A DNA stretch of 64,000 bases, from positions 124,001 through 188,000 of the forward strand of contig NZ_LZHQ01000011.1 in assembly GCF_001690655.1 (NCBI RefSeq), written 5' to 3'. Positions 39,356 through 51,561 of this stretch are shown here, piece after piece; position 1 is the stretch's first letter; every line of letters begins with the position of its first letter. The notes under the pieces are model-generated. The model ran no database searches and was not told the origin of the DNA. It saw nothing but the letters and a program-made list of their open reading frames with translations. The stretch comes from Gilliamella sp. Occ3-1 (GTDB lineage: Bacteria > Pseudomonadota > Gammaproteobacteria > Enterobacterales > Orbaceae). The translations under genes and the position numbers were made by a program.

Positions 39356-40792
39356 ATGGCTACACGGGAAAGATTAATTTTTAGCTTGGTTTGTCTTATT
39401 AGTTTTTATTCAACTGAATCTTTAGCGTTATCGTCCGTTACAGCAAATACTATTAAAGGAAATAGTCCTCGTTTCATAAGTTCAATTGAAAGTGATATTG
39501 AATCCAATAAAGCATTTAACTATTTTGGTGTTATCTATAATGGAAAGTCCTATTTTGATACAGTTGATTTGAATAAGGCCTTAGGAAAAAATGTTTCGAC
39601 TGAAACTCCTAAAACTTTAGGCTTATCAGCCGCAATTAAGCAACCAAGCAGTTCAGAGGTTATAGATGTTGATGGTGATGGAGATATTAAATTATTAGAA
39701 GATCCGGATACTCCAATTTCTCTAGAATGGTATTATGAAGATGCAAGTAATAAAGAAGTTAAATTAACAGACAAACAAACACAAACTACATTTGAAACAT
39801 TAATAAATAGTGGTATTTATCCTTATGTTAAAGTAAGCGGTGAGATAGCTTTAACTTCTAACTATGGGGCTCCAAAATCTCAAACTTATCCGGATAGTAA
39901 AATTGCTGTAACAAAAACACCTTATCGAAATTTTGTTGTTCAAGTAGCTGGTGAAGCAATCAAATATGCTAGCCCACATATGCTTTACTCTCATGGTATT
40001 TATACTTGGGGAGACACAGCAGTTTTTGATCCGACAGACTGGAATGGCTATGTACCACAGGAAAATTATTTCAATAATTTTCCTTCAGTTGGTGCAAATG
40101 GTCTCTATTTTTATTTAGTTACTCATGGTATTGATAATTCATTAAATACGACAACATGGAGTGTCAAAACATCGAATACTAATGATGGATCGCCTAGTGC
40201 AATTACTGCGATAGTTACGAAGTCAGAGGGGTCAAAAGCACAAGACTCAATCGGTGGTTTTAAGCACTATGATGCGAAAAATATGGTTCTGGTCACATTA
40301 AAAGGCCCTGATTCATCATCTAAAAGTTCTAGCCAGGCTACAGCACCAAAAGCGAATTTACCTGTTGATATTGAAGTGATAGGTCAAACAAAACAAGGAG
40401 TAACGCTTAGTTACAAATTTAGAATAAATAAATGGTTTATTAATAGAGGTAAAATTATTGATGAATTTGATAAGCAAAAAGCTTGGTGTGACGGTTTAGG
40501 TGATTATCGATCGGCGACAGCTAGGGAATTGAGTAATGCAAAATTAATCAGTTTGCCAGATAATGGTAATAATATGTTCAACTATAAAAGATCTGTACAT
40601 CAGGGATTGATTACTGAATGGGGTGGATTATCCTATTTTGGTGGTGCTAATTTTTATAATCCAACTTATGGATGGACTGGCACTATTTCACCAGTTACTC
40701 ATAATCCTATTTATGTCAATATGAATGATGCTGCATTAGAAGATGGTAGAGATAAGCATCATCATTATTATGCATTATGTATTTCTAAATAA
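39356..40792 (+). CDS. Exported adhesin-like protein, copy 2 (DUF823/InvasinE-type)
   Basis: This 478-residue paralogue of the gene at 36845 has the same plan: signal peptide ending near ESLALS, acidic DVDGDGDIKLLED, Ig-like middle (GYVPQENYFNNFPSVGAN) and a C-terminal lectin-like module (WCDGLGDYRSATARELSNA ... GWTG ... YYALCISK). I start it at 39356 by homology and the AGGA six bases upstream; an ATG at 39311 is in frame. The two copies share long identical DNA blocks (for example around SLEWYYEDASNKEVKL) separated by strongly changed blocks, mainly near residues 50-75, 200-270 and in the lectin-like end. This pattern suggests recombination or selection for variation. Ligand unknown; surface binding to host or other cells is inference. 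Confidence 0.75.
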   Translation: MATRERLIFSLVCLISFYSTESLALSSVTANTIKGNSPRFISSIESDIESNKAFNYFGVIYNGKSYFDTVDLNKALGKNVSTETPKTLGLSAAIKQPSSSEVIDVDGDGDIKLLEDPDTPISLEWYYEDASNKEVKLTDKQTQTTFETLINSGIYPYVKVSGEIALTSNYGAPKSQTYPDSKIAVTKTPYRNFVVQVAGEAIKYASPHMLYSHGIYTWGDTAVFDPTDWNGYVPQENYFNNFPSVGANGLYFYLVTHGIDNSLNTTTWSVKTSNTNDGSPSAITAIVTKSEGSKAQDSIGGFKHYDAKNMVLVTLKGPDSSSKSSSQATAPKANLPVDIEVIGQTKQGVTLSYKFRINKWFINRGKIIDEFDKQKAWCDGLGDYRSATARELSNAKLISLPDNGNNMFNYKRSVHQGLITEWGGLSYFGGANFYNPTYGWTGTISPVTHNPIYVNMNDAALEDGRDKHHHYYALCISK

Positions 40793-40959
40793 AGAAACAG
40801 ACTAATTTATGGTAAACTTTATTTAATATGAGTCTAATCAAAAAATATCACTACAATAAGTAGTGATATTTTTTAGGAAGGAGTTCAAAGGTTCAGAATT
40901 GCAACAGAAACAAAGATAAGTATATAATCACCACTTTGCTTAAAATTGTTAAAAATACC

Positions 40960-43266
40960 ATGATGAATAAACAAATTAGCCATATTATAGCTGGTGAGCT
41001 GACCGTAAAATCAGAACAAATTCTAGCGGCGATTCAATTATTAGATGATGGCAGTACTGTTCCTTTTATTGCTCGTTATCGAAAAGAAGTGACAGGTGGG
41101 CTTGATGATACCCAATTACGTACTGTTGATAATCGATTGAGCTATTTGCGTGAACTTGAAGATCGCAAGCAAACGATTTTAAAGTCAATTGAAGAACAAG
41201 GTAAATTGACATTAGAATTAAGTAACAGTATTACACAAACGCTTAGTAAAACTGAACTTGAAGATCTCTATTTACCATATAAACCTAAACGCCGAACTCG
41301 GGGTCAAATTGCCATTGAAGCAGGGCTTGAACCATTAGCTGACGACTTATGGCAAAATCCCATACTTGACCCAGTAATTGAAGCCGAAAAATATATCAAT
41401 TCCGACAAAGGTATTACTGATACAAAATCAGCAATGGATGGAGCTCGTTACATTTTGATGGAGCGCTTTGCCGAAGATGCTGCGTTATTAGCGAGAGTGC
41501 GTCAATATCTTTGGAATAATGCTCATTTAGTTTCGCAAGTGGTGAGCGGTAAAGAAGAAGAAGGTGCTAAATTTCGAGACTATTTTTCACAAAGTGAATT
41601 GATTTCTAAAATACCATCTCATCGTGCATTAGCAATGTTTCGAGGGCGAAATGAAGGCTTTTTACAACTCTCCTTAAATGCTGACCCGCAATTTGAACAA
41701 GCGCCTAAAGAGAGTTATTGTGAACAAATTATCACTGAATATCTAGGCGTTCATTTTAATGAACAACCAGCAGATAAATGGCGCAAAGCTGTGATTAATT
41801 GGACATGGCGCATTAAAATTCTGATGCACATGGAAACCGAATTAATGACAACATTACGTGAGCGAGCAGAGGAAGAAGCGATTAATGTATTTGCTGCCAA
41901 CTTGCATGATATGTTAATGGCTGCTCCAGCAGGTATGAAAGTTACTATGGGCATGGATCCCGGTTTAAGAACAGGTGTAAAAATAGCTGTTGTTGATGCA
42001 ACAGGTAAATTAGTTGCGACTGAAACGATTTATCCTCATACAGGGCAGGCAGATAAAGCAGCTATGGTTATTGCCGCACTTTGTATTAAATATCAAGTTG
42101 AATTAGTGGCCATTGGTAATGGTACAGCTTCACGCGAAACTGAACGTTTTTATCTTGATGTTCAGAAGAAATATCCAGAAGTGAAAGCACAAAAAGTGAT
42201 AGTAAGCGAAGCAGGTGCCTCGGTTTATTCTGCATCAGAACTAGCAGCGCAAGAATTTCCTGATTTAGATGTATCTATTCGTGGCGCAGTATCAATTGCA
42301 CGTCGTTTACAAGATCCATTAGCTGAGCTTGTTAAAATTGATCCTAAATCGATTGGGGTAGGGCAATATCAGCATGATGTTAGCCAAACTCAGTTAGCAA
42401 AAAAACTTGATGCTGTTGTTGAAGATGGTGTTAATGCGGTTGGTGTGAATTTAAATACTGCTTCGATGATGTTACTTGCTCGTATTGCTGGACTTAATAA
42501 AGTAATAGCCCAAAATATAATTAATTGGCGTAATGAAAATGGACAATTTACGGATCGTCAACAATTATTAAAAGTGGCACGCTTAGGTCCTAAAGCATTT
42601 GAACAGTGCGCTGGATTTTTACGTATAATGGATGGTAAAAATCCTCTTGACGCATCGGCCGTTCATCCAGAAGCTTATCCAGTTGTAGAACGAATTTTAG
42701 AAAAAAATCACAAATCTTTAAAAGAAATTTTAGGTGATACAAACTATTTAAAATCACTTAAAGCAATCGATTACGTAGATGATCATTTTGGTGTGCCAAC
42801 AGTTACAGATATTATCAAAGAGCTTGATAAACCAGGCCGAGATCCAAGACCTGAATTTAAAACTGCGCAATTTGCTGATGATATAGAAACGATGGAAGAC
42901 TTAAAAATAGGTATGATTATGGAAGGATCTGTTACTAATGTAACTAATTTTGGCGCGTTTGTTGATATTGGTGTGCATCAAGATGGTTTAGTACATATTT
43001 CTGCTTTATCAGATAAGTTTGTTGATGATCCAAGAACTGTGGTAAAAACTGGTGATATAGTCAAAGTTAAAGTGATAGAAGTTGACATTCCTCGAAAACG
43101 TATCGCTTTATCAATGCGATTAGATGATCCTGCATCGCCAAAAACTGATAATCGAAAATTCATTAATGAACGTTCGGTTAACAATACTAAAAAACAACAC
43201 TCTTCTTCAATGACTAATAATGTCATGGGAAATGCATTTGCAACTGCATTTAAAAAGAATGAATAA
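40960..43266 (+). CDS. tex: Transcription accessory protein Tex
   Basis: Tex (YhgF) is a conserved nucleic-acid-binding protein linked to transcription and toxin or stress regulation. The 768 residues from the MMNKQIS start (E. coli 773) show the N-terminal HTH-rich region ([17 protein letters not shown]), a YqgF/RNase H-like domain ([30 protein letters not shown]), helix-hairpin-helix repeats (~500-580: [18 protein letters not shown]) and a C-terminal S1 RNA-binding domain ([26 protein letters not shown]). The start has no obvious Shine-Dalgarno. Its first 520 bases are duplicated at 38436-38955. In E. coli greB and yhgF are neighbours in the same direction; here greB points away and adhesin genes separate them. 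Confidence 0.96.
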   Translation: MMNKQISHIIAGELTVKSEQILAAIQLLDDGSTVPFIARYRKEVTGGLDDTQLRTVDNRLSYLRELEDRKQTILKSIEEQGKLTLELSNSITQTLSKTELEDLYLPYKPKRRTRGQIAIEAGLEPLADDLWQNPILDPVIEAEKYINSDKGITDTKSAMDGARYILMERFAEDAALLARVRQYLWNNAHLVSQVVSGKEEEGAKFRDYFSQSELISKIPSHRALAMFRGRNEGFLQLSLNADPQFEQAPKESYCEQIITEYLGVHFNEQPADKWRKAVINWTWRIKILMHMETELMTTLRERAEEEAINVFAANLHDMLMAAPAGMKVTMGMDPGLRTGVKIAVVDATGKLVATETIYPHTGQADKAAMVIAALCIKYQVELVAIGNGTASRETERFYLDVQKKYPEVKAQKVIVSEAGASVYSASELAAQEFPDLDVSIRGAVSIARRLQDPLAELVKIDPKSIGVGQYQHDVSQTQLAKKLDAVVEDGVNAVGVNLNTASMMLLARIAGLNKVIAQNIINWRNENGQFTDRQQLLKVARLGPKAFEQCAGFLRIMDGKNPLDASAVHPEAYPVVERILEKNHKSLKEILGDTNYLKSLKAIDYVDDHFGVPTVTDIIKELDKPGRDPRPEFKTAQFADDIETMEDLKIGMIMEGSVTNVTNFGAFVDIGVHQDGLVHISALSDKFVDDPRTVVKTGDIVKVKVIEVDIPRKRIALSMRLDDPASPKTDNRKFINERSVNNTKKQHSSSMTNNVMGNAFATAFKKNE

Positions 43267-43280
43267 TATTTTTCTAATTT

Positions 43281-43300
43281 AAGGGACAATTGTCCTTTTT
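43281..43300 (+). terminator. Terminator of tex
   Basis: The palindrome GGACAATTGTCC flanked by AAG and TTTTT lies 15 bases after the tex stop. Confidence 0.75.
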
Positions 43301-43599
43301 CTGCATTTAGAACCATTTAGTTAAAGCCATGTAATAGCAATTTATTCAATATAGATCTGAACCATATCAGTAAAAGCAAATCAAGTTTATCTTTTTTCGA
43401 TCTTAATGTAATAGTATTATTGGTTATGATATAACGTATTATTAATATTAAATAACTCTATTGTAAATCTCCTTAAACAAGCAGCATAATTTTCTACTTG
43501 AATATTGACTAAGTTTGGGGTATTTACACATCAATATAAATTATCTACCATTTATTGATGCTTAAAATTAACAAGAAAGCATTTCTGACAAATTAGGTA
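43301..43599. other. Gene-free region between tex and yjjW
   Basis: The two genes converge, so no promoter is required. I see no gene. The stretch 43455-43530 resembles 27935-28013 (CTATTG, then GCAG, TAATTTTCT and GGTATTTA in the same order with small gaps), likely the remains of a shared mobile element. ATTAG/CTAAT with following T at the yjjW stop could help terminate it on the other strand, but that is weak. Confidence 0.4.
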
Positions 43600-44475
43600 C
43601 TAATTTTTTCTGAAATAAACATTAGGTAATATAATATGTTTTAAGCTATGCTGTTTTAATTGTTCTGCAAACAGTTCTATTTTGAGTCTACTGGCGGATG
43701 GCCAGTTTTTAGCGATACCATGTACACCATGATTATGAAAAGCATTAATTCTTATTTGAATATTGGGATCTAAATCAATTAAAAATTTGGCAATATTTTT
43801 AGCATTATCCTGTAGATCCGTTTGTTTAGGAATAATTAAAAGTCTTACCTCATATAGTTTTTTTATTTTTGCCAGATATTTAATCGTTTCTTTTACTCGT
43901 TGATTGTATCTTCCCGTTAACTTTTTATGCACATCATTATCCCAAGCTTTGAGATCAATCATTGCGCCATCCATCACATTTTCTACTTTTTGCCACCCTG
44001 TTTTAGTTAAATAACCATTGCTATCAATAAAACAGGTAAGGTGCTTTAAATCGTTAGATTGTTTGATAACATTGAATAGCTCTTTAATAAAGGGTAACTG
44101 CATTGTTGCTTCTCCACCACTTATGGTAATACCATTTAAAAATGGTAGATATTTCCGGATAGCGATTAAAATATCATCTACACTATATCTATAAGTCATT
44201 GGTGATGAAGAATGCTTACAAGTATTAATACAAGTATCGCATTGCTGACAATTTGAAGTTTGCCATATAACTTTATTGTTACTAAAACTTAATGCTTTGT
44301 GTGGACAAGTATCAACACATTGACCACAATCCTTGCACAATGATATCGTATAAGGATTATGGCAGTTTAAACAACGAAAATTACATCCTTGTAAAAATAT
44401 AACTAGTCGATTACCAGGTCCATCTACACAAGAAAAGGGTAAAAGCTTATTAACGATTGCCCATGTCTTGCTCAT
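43600..44475 (-). CDS. yjjW: Glycyl-radical enzyme activase YjjW
   Basis: YjjW is a radical-SAM activating enzyme that would install the glycyl radical on its partner YjjI. The radical-SAM cluster is the C-x3-C-x2-C in LQGCNFRCLNCHN (Cys31, 35, 38). An inserted ferredoxin-type region carries two further 4Fe-4S motifs (CKDCGQCVDTCPHKA and CQQCDTCINTCK, ~48-85), and GITISGGEATMQ is the SAM-binding GGE motif. It overlaps the end of yjjI by 26 bases, so the two are produced together. It should act only without oxygen. 291 residues, full length. Confidence 0.92.
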   Translation of the reverse strand: MSKTWAIVNKLLPFSCVDGPGNRLVIFLQGCNFRCLNCHNPYTISLCKDCGQCVDTCPHKALSFSNNKVIWQTSNCQQCDTCINTCKHSSSPMTYRYSVDDILIAIRKYLPFLNGITISGGEATMQLPFIKELFNVIKQSNDLKHLTCFIDSNGYLTKTGWQKVENVMDGAMIDLKAWDNDVHKKLTGRYNQRVKETIKYLAKIKKLYEVRLLIIPKQTDLQDNAKNIAKFLIDLDPNIQIRINAFHNHGVHGIAKNWPSASRLKIELFAEQLKQHSLKHIILPNVYFRKN

Positions 44476-45997
44476 GACTAATTACTCGTGGTTTTCGACA
44501 TAAATAACTATTGTTTTTAACGTCATTAGCAGCTTCTGCTCCTAAAAACGTTGTATTAATTCGTGATCCTTCTTGTTTATACTTTTTGATGTCCGATAAT
44601 CTAACCATATAACCAGTTACTCGAACAAGATCATTACCACTGATATTAGCAGTAAATTCGCGGAAACCAAATTTAAAAGCTGCTTTACAAATTTGTAGTA
44701 AGGCTAGAGGATTATTTTTGATTGTTTCATCAATTGTTAAAATATCGCTGATACCTGATGTGTAGTAATGATGGTGTTTAAATAGCGCCATAATATGGGT
44801 AACAGGATCAGGTTCATGACCATAAGGAATGCGTAAACCAGGGGTTGTGCCTCTATCTGAACTAATACCAGATTGCGAGTGCAACATAGCCTTTCCTTTC
44901 CAAGCATTTTTTATTGTGTGTGTATCAATAAATTTGGCAACGAGTTGGGTAATGGTTAATGCTAGCTCATTGGCTTGTTGGTCAAAACCATAACGCCCTG
45001 CTAAATTTGCTTTTTCTTGCAGGATATTGACCGCTTCAGCCATACTAAAGATACCAAACATGGGGGCAAATCGATTGGGATCGATTAATCCTTCTTGGAC
45101 TAAAAAACTGCTATTAAAAAAGTTGGATTGATTATAAAGAAAGTTAGATCTTGCTTGAATAAGATTAAGCTGTAACTGACAATAGTAAGGTAAGGTATTT
45201 GTCAAAAAATCCTCACTATTTTTACTTCGTAATGCTACCTCTTTTAAATTAATTCGCGAAAGCGTGCTTCCTCCACCTGCAACTGGTAGTGAATTATAGC
45301 AACTTACAACACCATAACCTTTGTCATCAAAATCTTTTTCAATCATATTATTATTTGCAATATGAGGTTTGCTTGTTTCACAAATATTTTCAATTGCCTC
45401 TAATAATAATGATTCTGTTGTAATGCCTTCATCATAGATAAAGGTTAAATTAGGTGCAACTTGTTTAAGCTCTCTATCTACACGTAAAATTACACGGCAA
45501 ATAATATTATCAGTTGGACCAATGTTTGCATGCATAAATGCGTCAGGTAAATTACGATCAAGCATGATCCAAAAATGCTTTAATCGCTGATAAATTTCAT
45601 CTTCAGTAAGATTACCAACGTAAGGAAGTAAAATTTGATCTAAGCATCCTAAATAAACAGGCATACCAGTTACTGAAGGAACATGATGATAGATGATGAT
45701 AAGCAAATTTAATGCATCATCAAATGTTTCAGCTGGATTAAGTTCTAGCCACTGTGATCCTTGTTTTAAAAATTTCACATAATTAGGTAAAACATAACGA
45801 GGTTTATAAGGTGCGTGACCTTCGTACATATCACAAATAACGCGATCATTTAAAGCTTGCAGCGTTTCTTCATCCAGATCTACATAAGGTAAATTATTTT
45901 CTGCTGCTAAAGCGAGCAAATTTGATTTTTGTTTGGGTGACAAATTAGGATCTGTCACAATATTATAACAACTTTGTTGAAATTCAGTCATACTCAT
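44450..45997 (-). CDS. yjjI: Glycyl-radical enzyme YjjI (substrate unknown)
   Basis: YjjI (DUF3029) is a compact glycyl-radical enzyme of 515 residues, smaller than pyruvate formate-lyase. The radical site is the Gly in LVRVTGYMVRL (about Gly462), followed by a ~50-residue tail. A Cys in VVSCYNSLPVAGGGS (~residue 237) is the likely thiyl-radical Cys. Its substrate is not known to me. It is the next-to-last gene in a run of nucleoside-catabolic genes here (add-cpdB-cdd-pdp-ushA-yjjI-yjjW), and in E. coli yjjI-yjjW also lies beside deoCABD. The conserved link suggests a role in (deoxy)ribose or nucleoside fermentation. AGATAATT precedes the ATG with GAG. Confidence 0.9.
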   Translation of the reverse strand: MSMTEFQQSCYNIVTDPNLSPKQKSNLLALAAENNLPYVDLDEETLQALNDRVICDMYEGHAPYKPRYVLPNYVKFLKQGSQWLELNPAETFDDALNLLIIIYHHVPSVTGMPVYLGCLDQILLPYVGNLTEDEIYQRLKHFWIMLDRNLPDAFMHANIGPTDNIICRVILRVDRELKQVAPNLTFIYDEGITTESLLLEAIENICETSKPHIANNNMIEKDFDDKGYGVVSCYNSLPVAGGGSTLSRINLKEVALRSKNSEDFLTNTLPYYCQLQLNLIQARSNFLYNQSNFFNSSFLVQEGLIDPNRFAPMFGIFSMAEAVNILQEKANLAGRYGFDQQANELALTITQLVAKFIDTHTIKNAWKGKAMLHSQSGISSDRGTTPGLRIPYGHEPDPVTHIMALFKHHHYYTSGISDILTIDETIKNNPLALLQICKAAFKFGFREFTANISGNDLVRVTGYMVRLSDIKKYKQEGSRINTTFLGAEAANDVKNNSYLCRKPRVISHEQDMGNR

Positions 45998-46011
45998 AAT
46001 TATCTCAATAT

Positions 46012-47694
46012 TTATTTCTCAATAATAAATTGTTTTGGTTCATAATCAGACGCAGTAATTGGCGAATGAGTCTCAAAATATTGTTTTACTACATCGGCAT
46101 CGCGATAGCCTGTATCAACATAAGTCGATGACGTATTGGTTATTGGATAGCCGTCTCCACCTGCGGCTAAAAAGTCGAGTGTGGCAATGCGATAATTTTT
46201 TTGTAAATTGATCGGTTGATCATTAATTTTTACATCTTCAATATTGTTCCCATTTCTTGTTAGGTCTATATTTTTCAAATGCGCATACCCACCCGAACCT
46301 TGTTTTTTACTTAATGCAACTTTTAGATAATCAATTAATTCGCTGCCAGTTAATTCAAAATAAACTACACTATTACCAAAAGGTTCTACTTTTAAAATAT
46401 CACGATAAGTAATATTACCTTCAATTAATGAGTCACGAATCATACCCCCAGACATAATGCCAACGTCTGCATTGGTTTTTTCAACAAAAGCACTGAGTAA
46501 CAGTTGTCCCATATTGCTTTGTTGGTATCTAACAACATCTCGATTACCTTCTAATCGTCCTTTTAACTCGCCACTTTTCACTAATAACTGCTGTTTACCT
46601 AATTCTTGATAAGGTCTTAAATTCTCAAGTAAGGATTTATCTCGAGGAATTTCTTGCGTGTAATATTCAAGGCGTTTGGTACTGTTACCATTATCAACCT
46701 CTTTTTTAAGGTTAATAGGAATTAATTGGTAATTTTTTAACGTGATTTTACCATTTAAAAAGACAAAATCTGCACGTCCAACATATTTCCCCCATTCGTG
46801 GGCCTGTACAATCCAAGTACCATTTTGTTGATCTGGCGCACAAGGTGTACCTGGTACATATTCGGTAATACGTTTATTAGGACTAGCCATACACACAGGG
46901 TTTTGTGAGTGTCCTCCCACTATCATATCTAAATCGCCGGTCTGTAAATTTCTGGCTAATTCAACATCACCCAGTGCCATTGAGCCATGTTTACCATTTT
47001 CATAATGTCCCATATGAGTGACAGCAATAATCATATCAGGGTGTTCATTATATTTTAACTGTTTAATTATTTTTTGTGCTTCGGGTAAGGTTTGTCGAAA
47101 TTCGACACCTTCCGTATTTTTGGGTGAAGCAAGAAAAATGGTATCGTCAGTGGTTAAACCAAACACAGCAACTTTAATACCATTCAAATAAAACATTTTA
47201 TAGGCATCAAATACACGTTTATCTGTGCCTTTAAAGTAAGTGTTTGCCGATAAAAAAGGAAATTTTGCCCATTTCTGTTGCTCACGAATAATAGTCAAAG
47301 GATGATCAAACTCATGATTACCAACAGCCATAGCATCGTAACCAACCGCATTCATGCCAATAAAATCAGGTTTGGCTTGCTGTACATCAGATTCAGGGAC
47401 ACCAGTATTAATATCACCACCTGATAGCAGCAGTAATTTCCCTCCTTTTGCCGTAACTTCTTTTCGAATTTCATCTACTACGGTTTTTTGAGCAGCAAGC
47501 CCATACTCACCAATATCATTTTGCCAAAAACGGCCGTGGTGGTCATTGGTATGCAAAATAGTAAATTGATAAGACTTGTCTTTTTCTAAAGTTGGAACTG
47601 ATGAGCTTTTTGTGGAAACAGCGGTCATGCAAGAGGCTGAAAATAGCCCCATACAAACAAGTAATGATAGCTTTTTATTTAATTGATAATGCAT
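46012..47694 (-). CDS. ushA: Exported 5'-nucleotidase / UDP-sugar hydrolase (UshA type)
   Basis: This 560-residue protein is a two-domain 5'-nucleotidase that strips phosphate from extracellular nucleotides so the nucleosides can be imported. The signal peptide ends LFSASC; Cys22 may be lipid-modified as in Vibrio NutA, though the lipobox is not perfect. Metal and catalytic motifs are HTNDHHGRF, GGDINTG, GNHEFDH, THMGH and GGHSQ, all in the N-terminal metallophosphoesterase domain. The C-terminal domain (from ~385) binds the base (EPFGNSVVYFELTG, AAGGDGYP). AGGAGA precedes the ATG. It sits 30 bases after the phosphorylase gene and 14 before yjjI. Confidence 0.93.
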   Translation of the reverse strand: MHYQLNKKLSLLVCMGLFSASCMTAVSTKSSSVPTLEKDKSYQFTILHTNDHHGRFWQNDIGEYGLAAQKTVVDEIRKEVTAKGGKLLLLSGGDINTGVPESDVQQAKPDFIGMNAVGYDAMAVGNHEFDHPLTIIREQQKWAKFPFLSANTYFKGTDKRVFDAYKMFYLNGIKVAVFGLTTDDTIFLASPKNTEGVEFRQTLPEAQKIIKQLKYNEHPDMIIAVTHMGHYENGKHGSMALGDVELARNLQTGDLDMIVGGHSQNPVCMASPNKRITEYVPGTPCAPDQQNGTWIVQAHEWGKYVGRADFVFLNGKITLKNYQLIPINLKKEVDNGNSTKRLEYYTQEIPRDKSLLENLRPYQELGKQQLLVKSGELKGRLEGNRDVVRYQQSNMGQLLLSAFVEKTNADVGIMSGGMIRDSLIEGNITYRDILKVEPFGNSVVYFELTGSELIDYLKVALSKKQGSGGYAHLKNIDLTRNGNNIEDVKINDQPINLQKNYRIATLDFLAAGGDGYPITNTSSTYVDTGYRDADVVKQYFETHSPITASDYEPKQFIIEK

Positions 47695-47724
47695 GGTATC
47701 TCCTAAATCATTATATAACAGCTA

Positions 47725-49026
47725 TTATCCTGTAATCACCTTGTAAATAAGTTGAGGCTCAGTTGCGTTATCGCTAATGGTAATATTGTCATATAATTTT
47801 TGCTTGATAGTATCAAGCTTATCAGTATTGGCGTGTATCGTTAATAAAGCTTCACCTTCAGTAACTTTGTCGCCTACTTTTTTATGTAACACGATTCCAA
47901 CAGCTGGATCAATAATATCTTCTTTGGTTGCACGACCAGCACCTAATTGCATTGCAGCGATCCCGATTTGATCTGCGATAATTTTTGATACATAACCTGA
48001 CTTAAGGGCTGGTAGGGCAATTTGGTAAGGTGCACTAGCCAATTTTTCAGGATGATCAACGACCGAACTATCACCGCCTTGTGCTTCAATTAGGGTTTTA
48101 AACTTCTCGATAGCTTTACCATTTTTAATGACTTCTTGAAGTTTTATTCTGGCTTCTTCTAATGTTTTTGCTTTATCGGCAAGTACAACCATTTGACTAC
48201 CTAATGTTAAAACCAGTTCGGTTAAATCAGCTGGACCATTCCCTTTCAACGTATCAATTGCTTCTTTTACTTCAAGAGCATTACCAATTGCAAAACCAAG
48301 AGGTTGAGACATATCCGAAATAATTGCCATGGTTCTACGGCCAATTTGATTACCAATATTTACCATTTCATGGGCTAATTTTTCTGAATCGGCCATATCT
48401 TTCATTAGCGCACCATCACCTGTTTTAACATCAAGAACGATGGCATCAGCACCCGCTGCCAATTTTTTACTCATAATTGAACTTGCAATAAGAGGAATAG
48501 AGTTAACAGTACCAGTTACATCACGTAACGAATAAAGTTTCTTGTCTGCTGGGGTTAAATTTCCTGATTGGCCAATAACGGCAAGGCCTTCACTATTAAC
48601 TTGATTAATAAAATCTTGTTTACTTAACTCAATTTTAAAATCAGGAATCGATTCAAATTTATCTGTGGTGCCACCCGTGTGACCAAGCCCTCGTCCAGAC
48701 ATTTTAGCTACTGGAACATCTAAAGCTGCTACTAAAGGAGCTAGAACTAATGTTGTAGTGTCACCTACACCGCCAGTTGAATGTTTATCAACTTTAATGC
48801 CTTTGATTGAAGACAGATCAACAGTATCGCCAGAATACATCATCGCCGAGGTTAAATCTGCGCACTCTTTGGAAGTCATACCTTGATAATAAATTGCCAT
48901 TAATAAAGCACTAACTTGATAATCGGGGATAGTTCCATTGGTATAATTAGTGATAAAAAATTGGATTTCATCAGTGGTTAATACATTGCCGTCACGTTTT
49001 TTTTCTATAATATCTACAAATCTCAT
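47725..49026 (-). CDS. pdp: Pyrimidine-nucleoside phosphorylase (Bacillus Pdp-like)
   Basis: This enzyme phosphorolyses uridine and thymidine to free base plus (deoxy)ribose-1-phosphate. At 433 residues it has exactly the length of Bacillus Pdp and, from memory, follows that sequence much more closely ([75 protein letters not shown]) than E. coli DeoA (440 aa). The phosphate loop KHSTGGVGD is at about 80-88. The start has GAGAGAA upstream. I infer transfer from a Firmicute. It lies between cdd and ushA. It could equally be labelled deoA; specificity for uridine as well as thymidine is expected of the Pdp type. Confidence 0.9.
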   Translation of the reverse strand: MRFVDIIEKKRDGNVLTTDEIQFFITNYTNGTIPDYQVSALLMAIYYQGMTSKECADLTSAMMYSGDTVDLSSIKGIKVDKHSTGGVGDTTTLVLAPLVAALDVPVAKMSGRGLGHTGGTTDKFESIPDFKIELSKQDFINQVNSEGLAVIGQSGNLTPADKKLYSLRDVTGTVNSIPLIASSIMSKKLAAGADAIVLDVKTGDGALMKDMADSEKLAHEMVNIGNQIGRRTMAIISDMSQPLGFAIGNALEVKEAIDTLKGNGPADLTELVLTLGSQMVVLADKAKTLEEARIKLQEVIKNGKAIEKFKTLIEAQGGDSSVVDHPEKLASAPYQIALPALKSGYVSKIIADQIGIAAMQLGAGRATKEDIIDPAVGIVLHKKVGDKVTEGEALLTIHANTDKLDTIKQKLYDNITISDNATEPQLIYKVITG

Positions 49027-49130
49027 TACTATTCTCTCTTACTATCAATAAATTAAATTAGTGTATTGCTTTGTTTATACAAAATAAATTTTGAGTTCTG
49101 ATTATTATTTTTTATTGTTAAAAAATAATG

Positions 49131-51532
<2,402 letters not shown>

Positions 51533-51561
51533 GCAAATCTCCTATTATTCTGACAAATAAA

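Larger units (their letters stand above)
38953..41478. repeat. Tandem duplication, unit 2 (greB fragment - adhesin 2 - tex 5' part)
   Basis: Second copy of the block described for 36407-38955. Here the greB part is only a fragment and tex continues beyond 41478 as the intact gene. The shift between corresponding points is about 2.5 kb (greB start 36510 to 39061; tex start 38436 to 40960). The junction shares GAT between the greB and tex ends, suggesting recombination at a very short homology. Confidence 0.9.

Noticed and set aside
42978..43316. 112-codon minus-strand ORF antisense to the tex S1 domain
   Set aside because: Shadow of a strongly conserved gene; no start signal or family resemblance.
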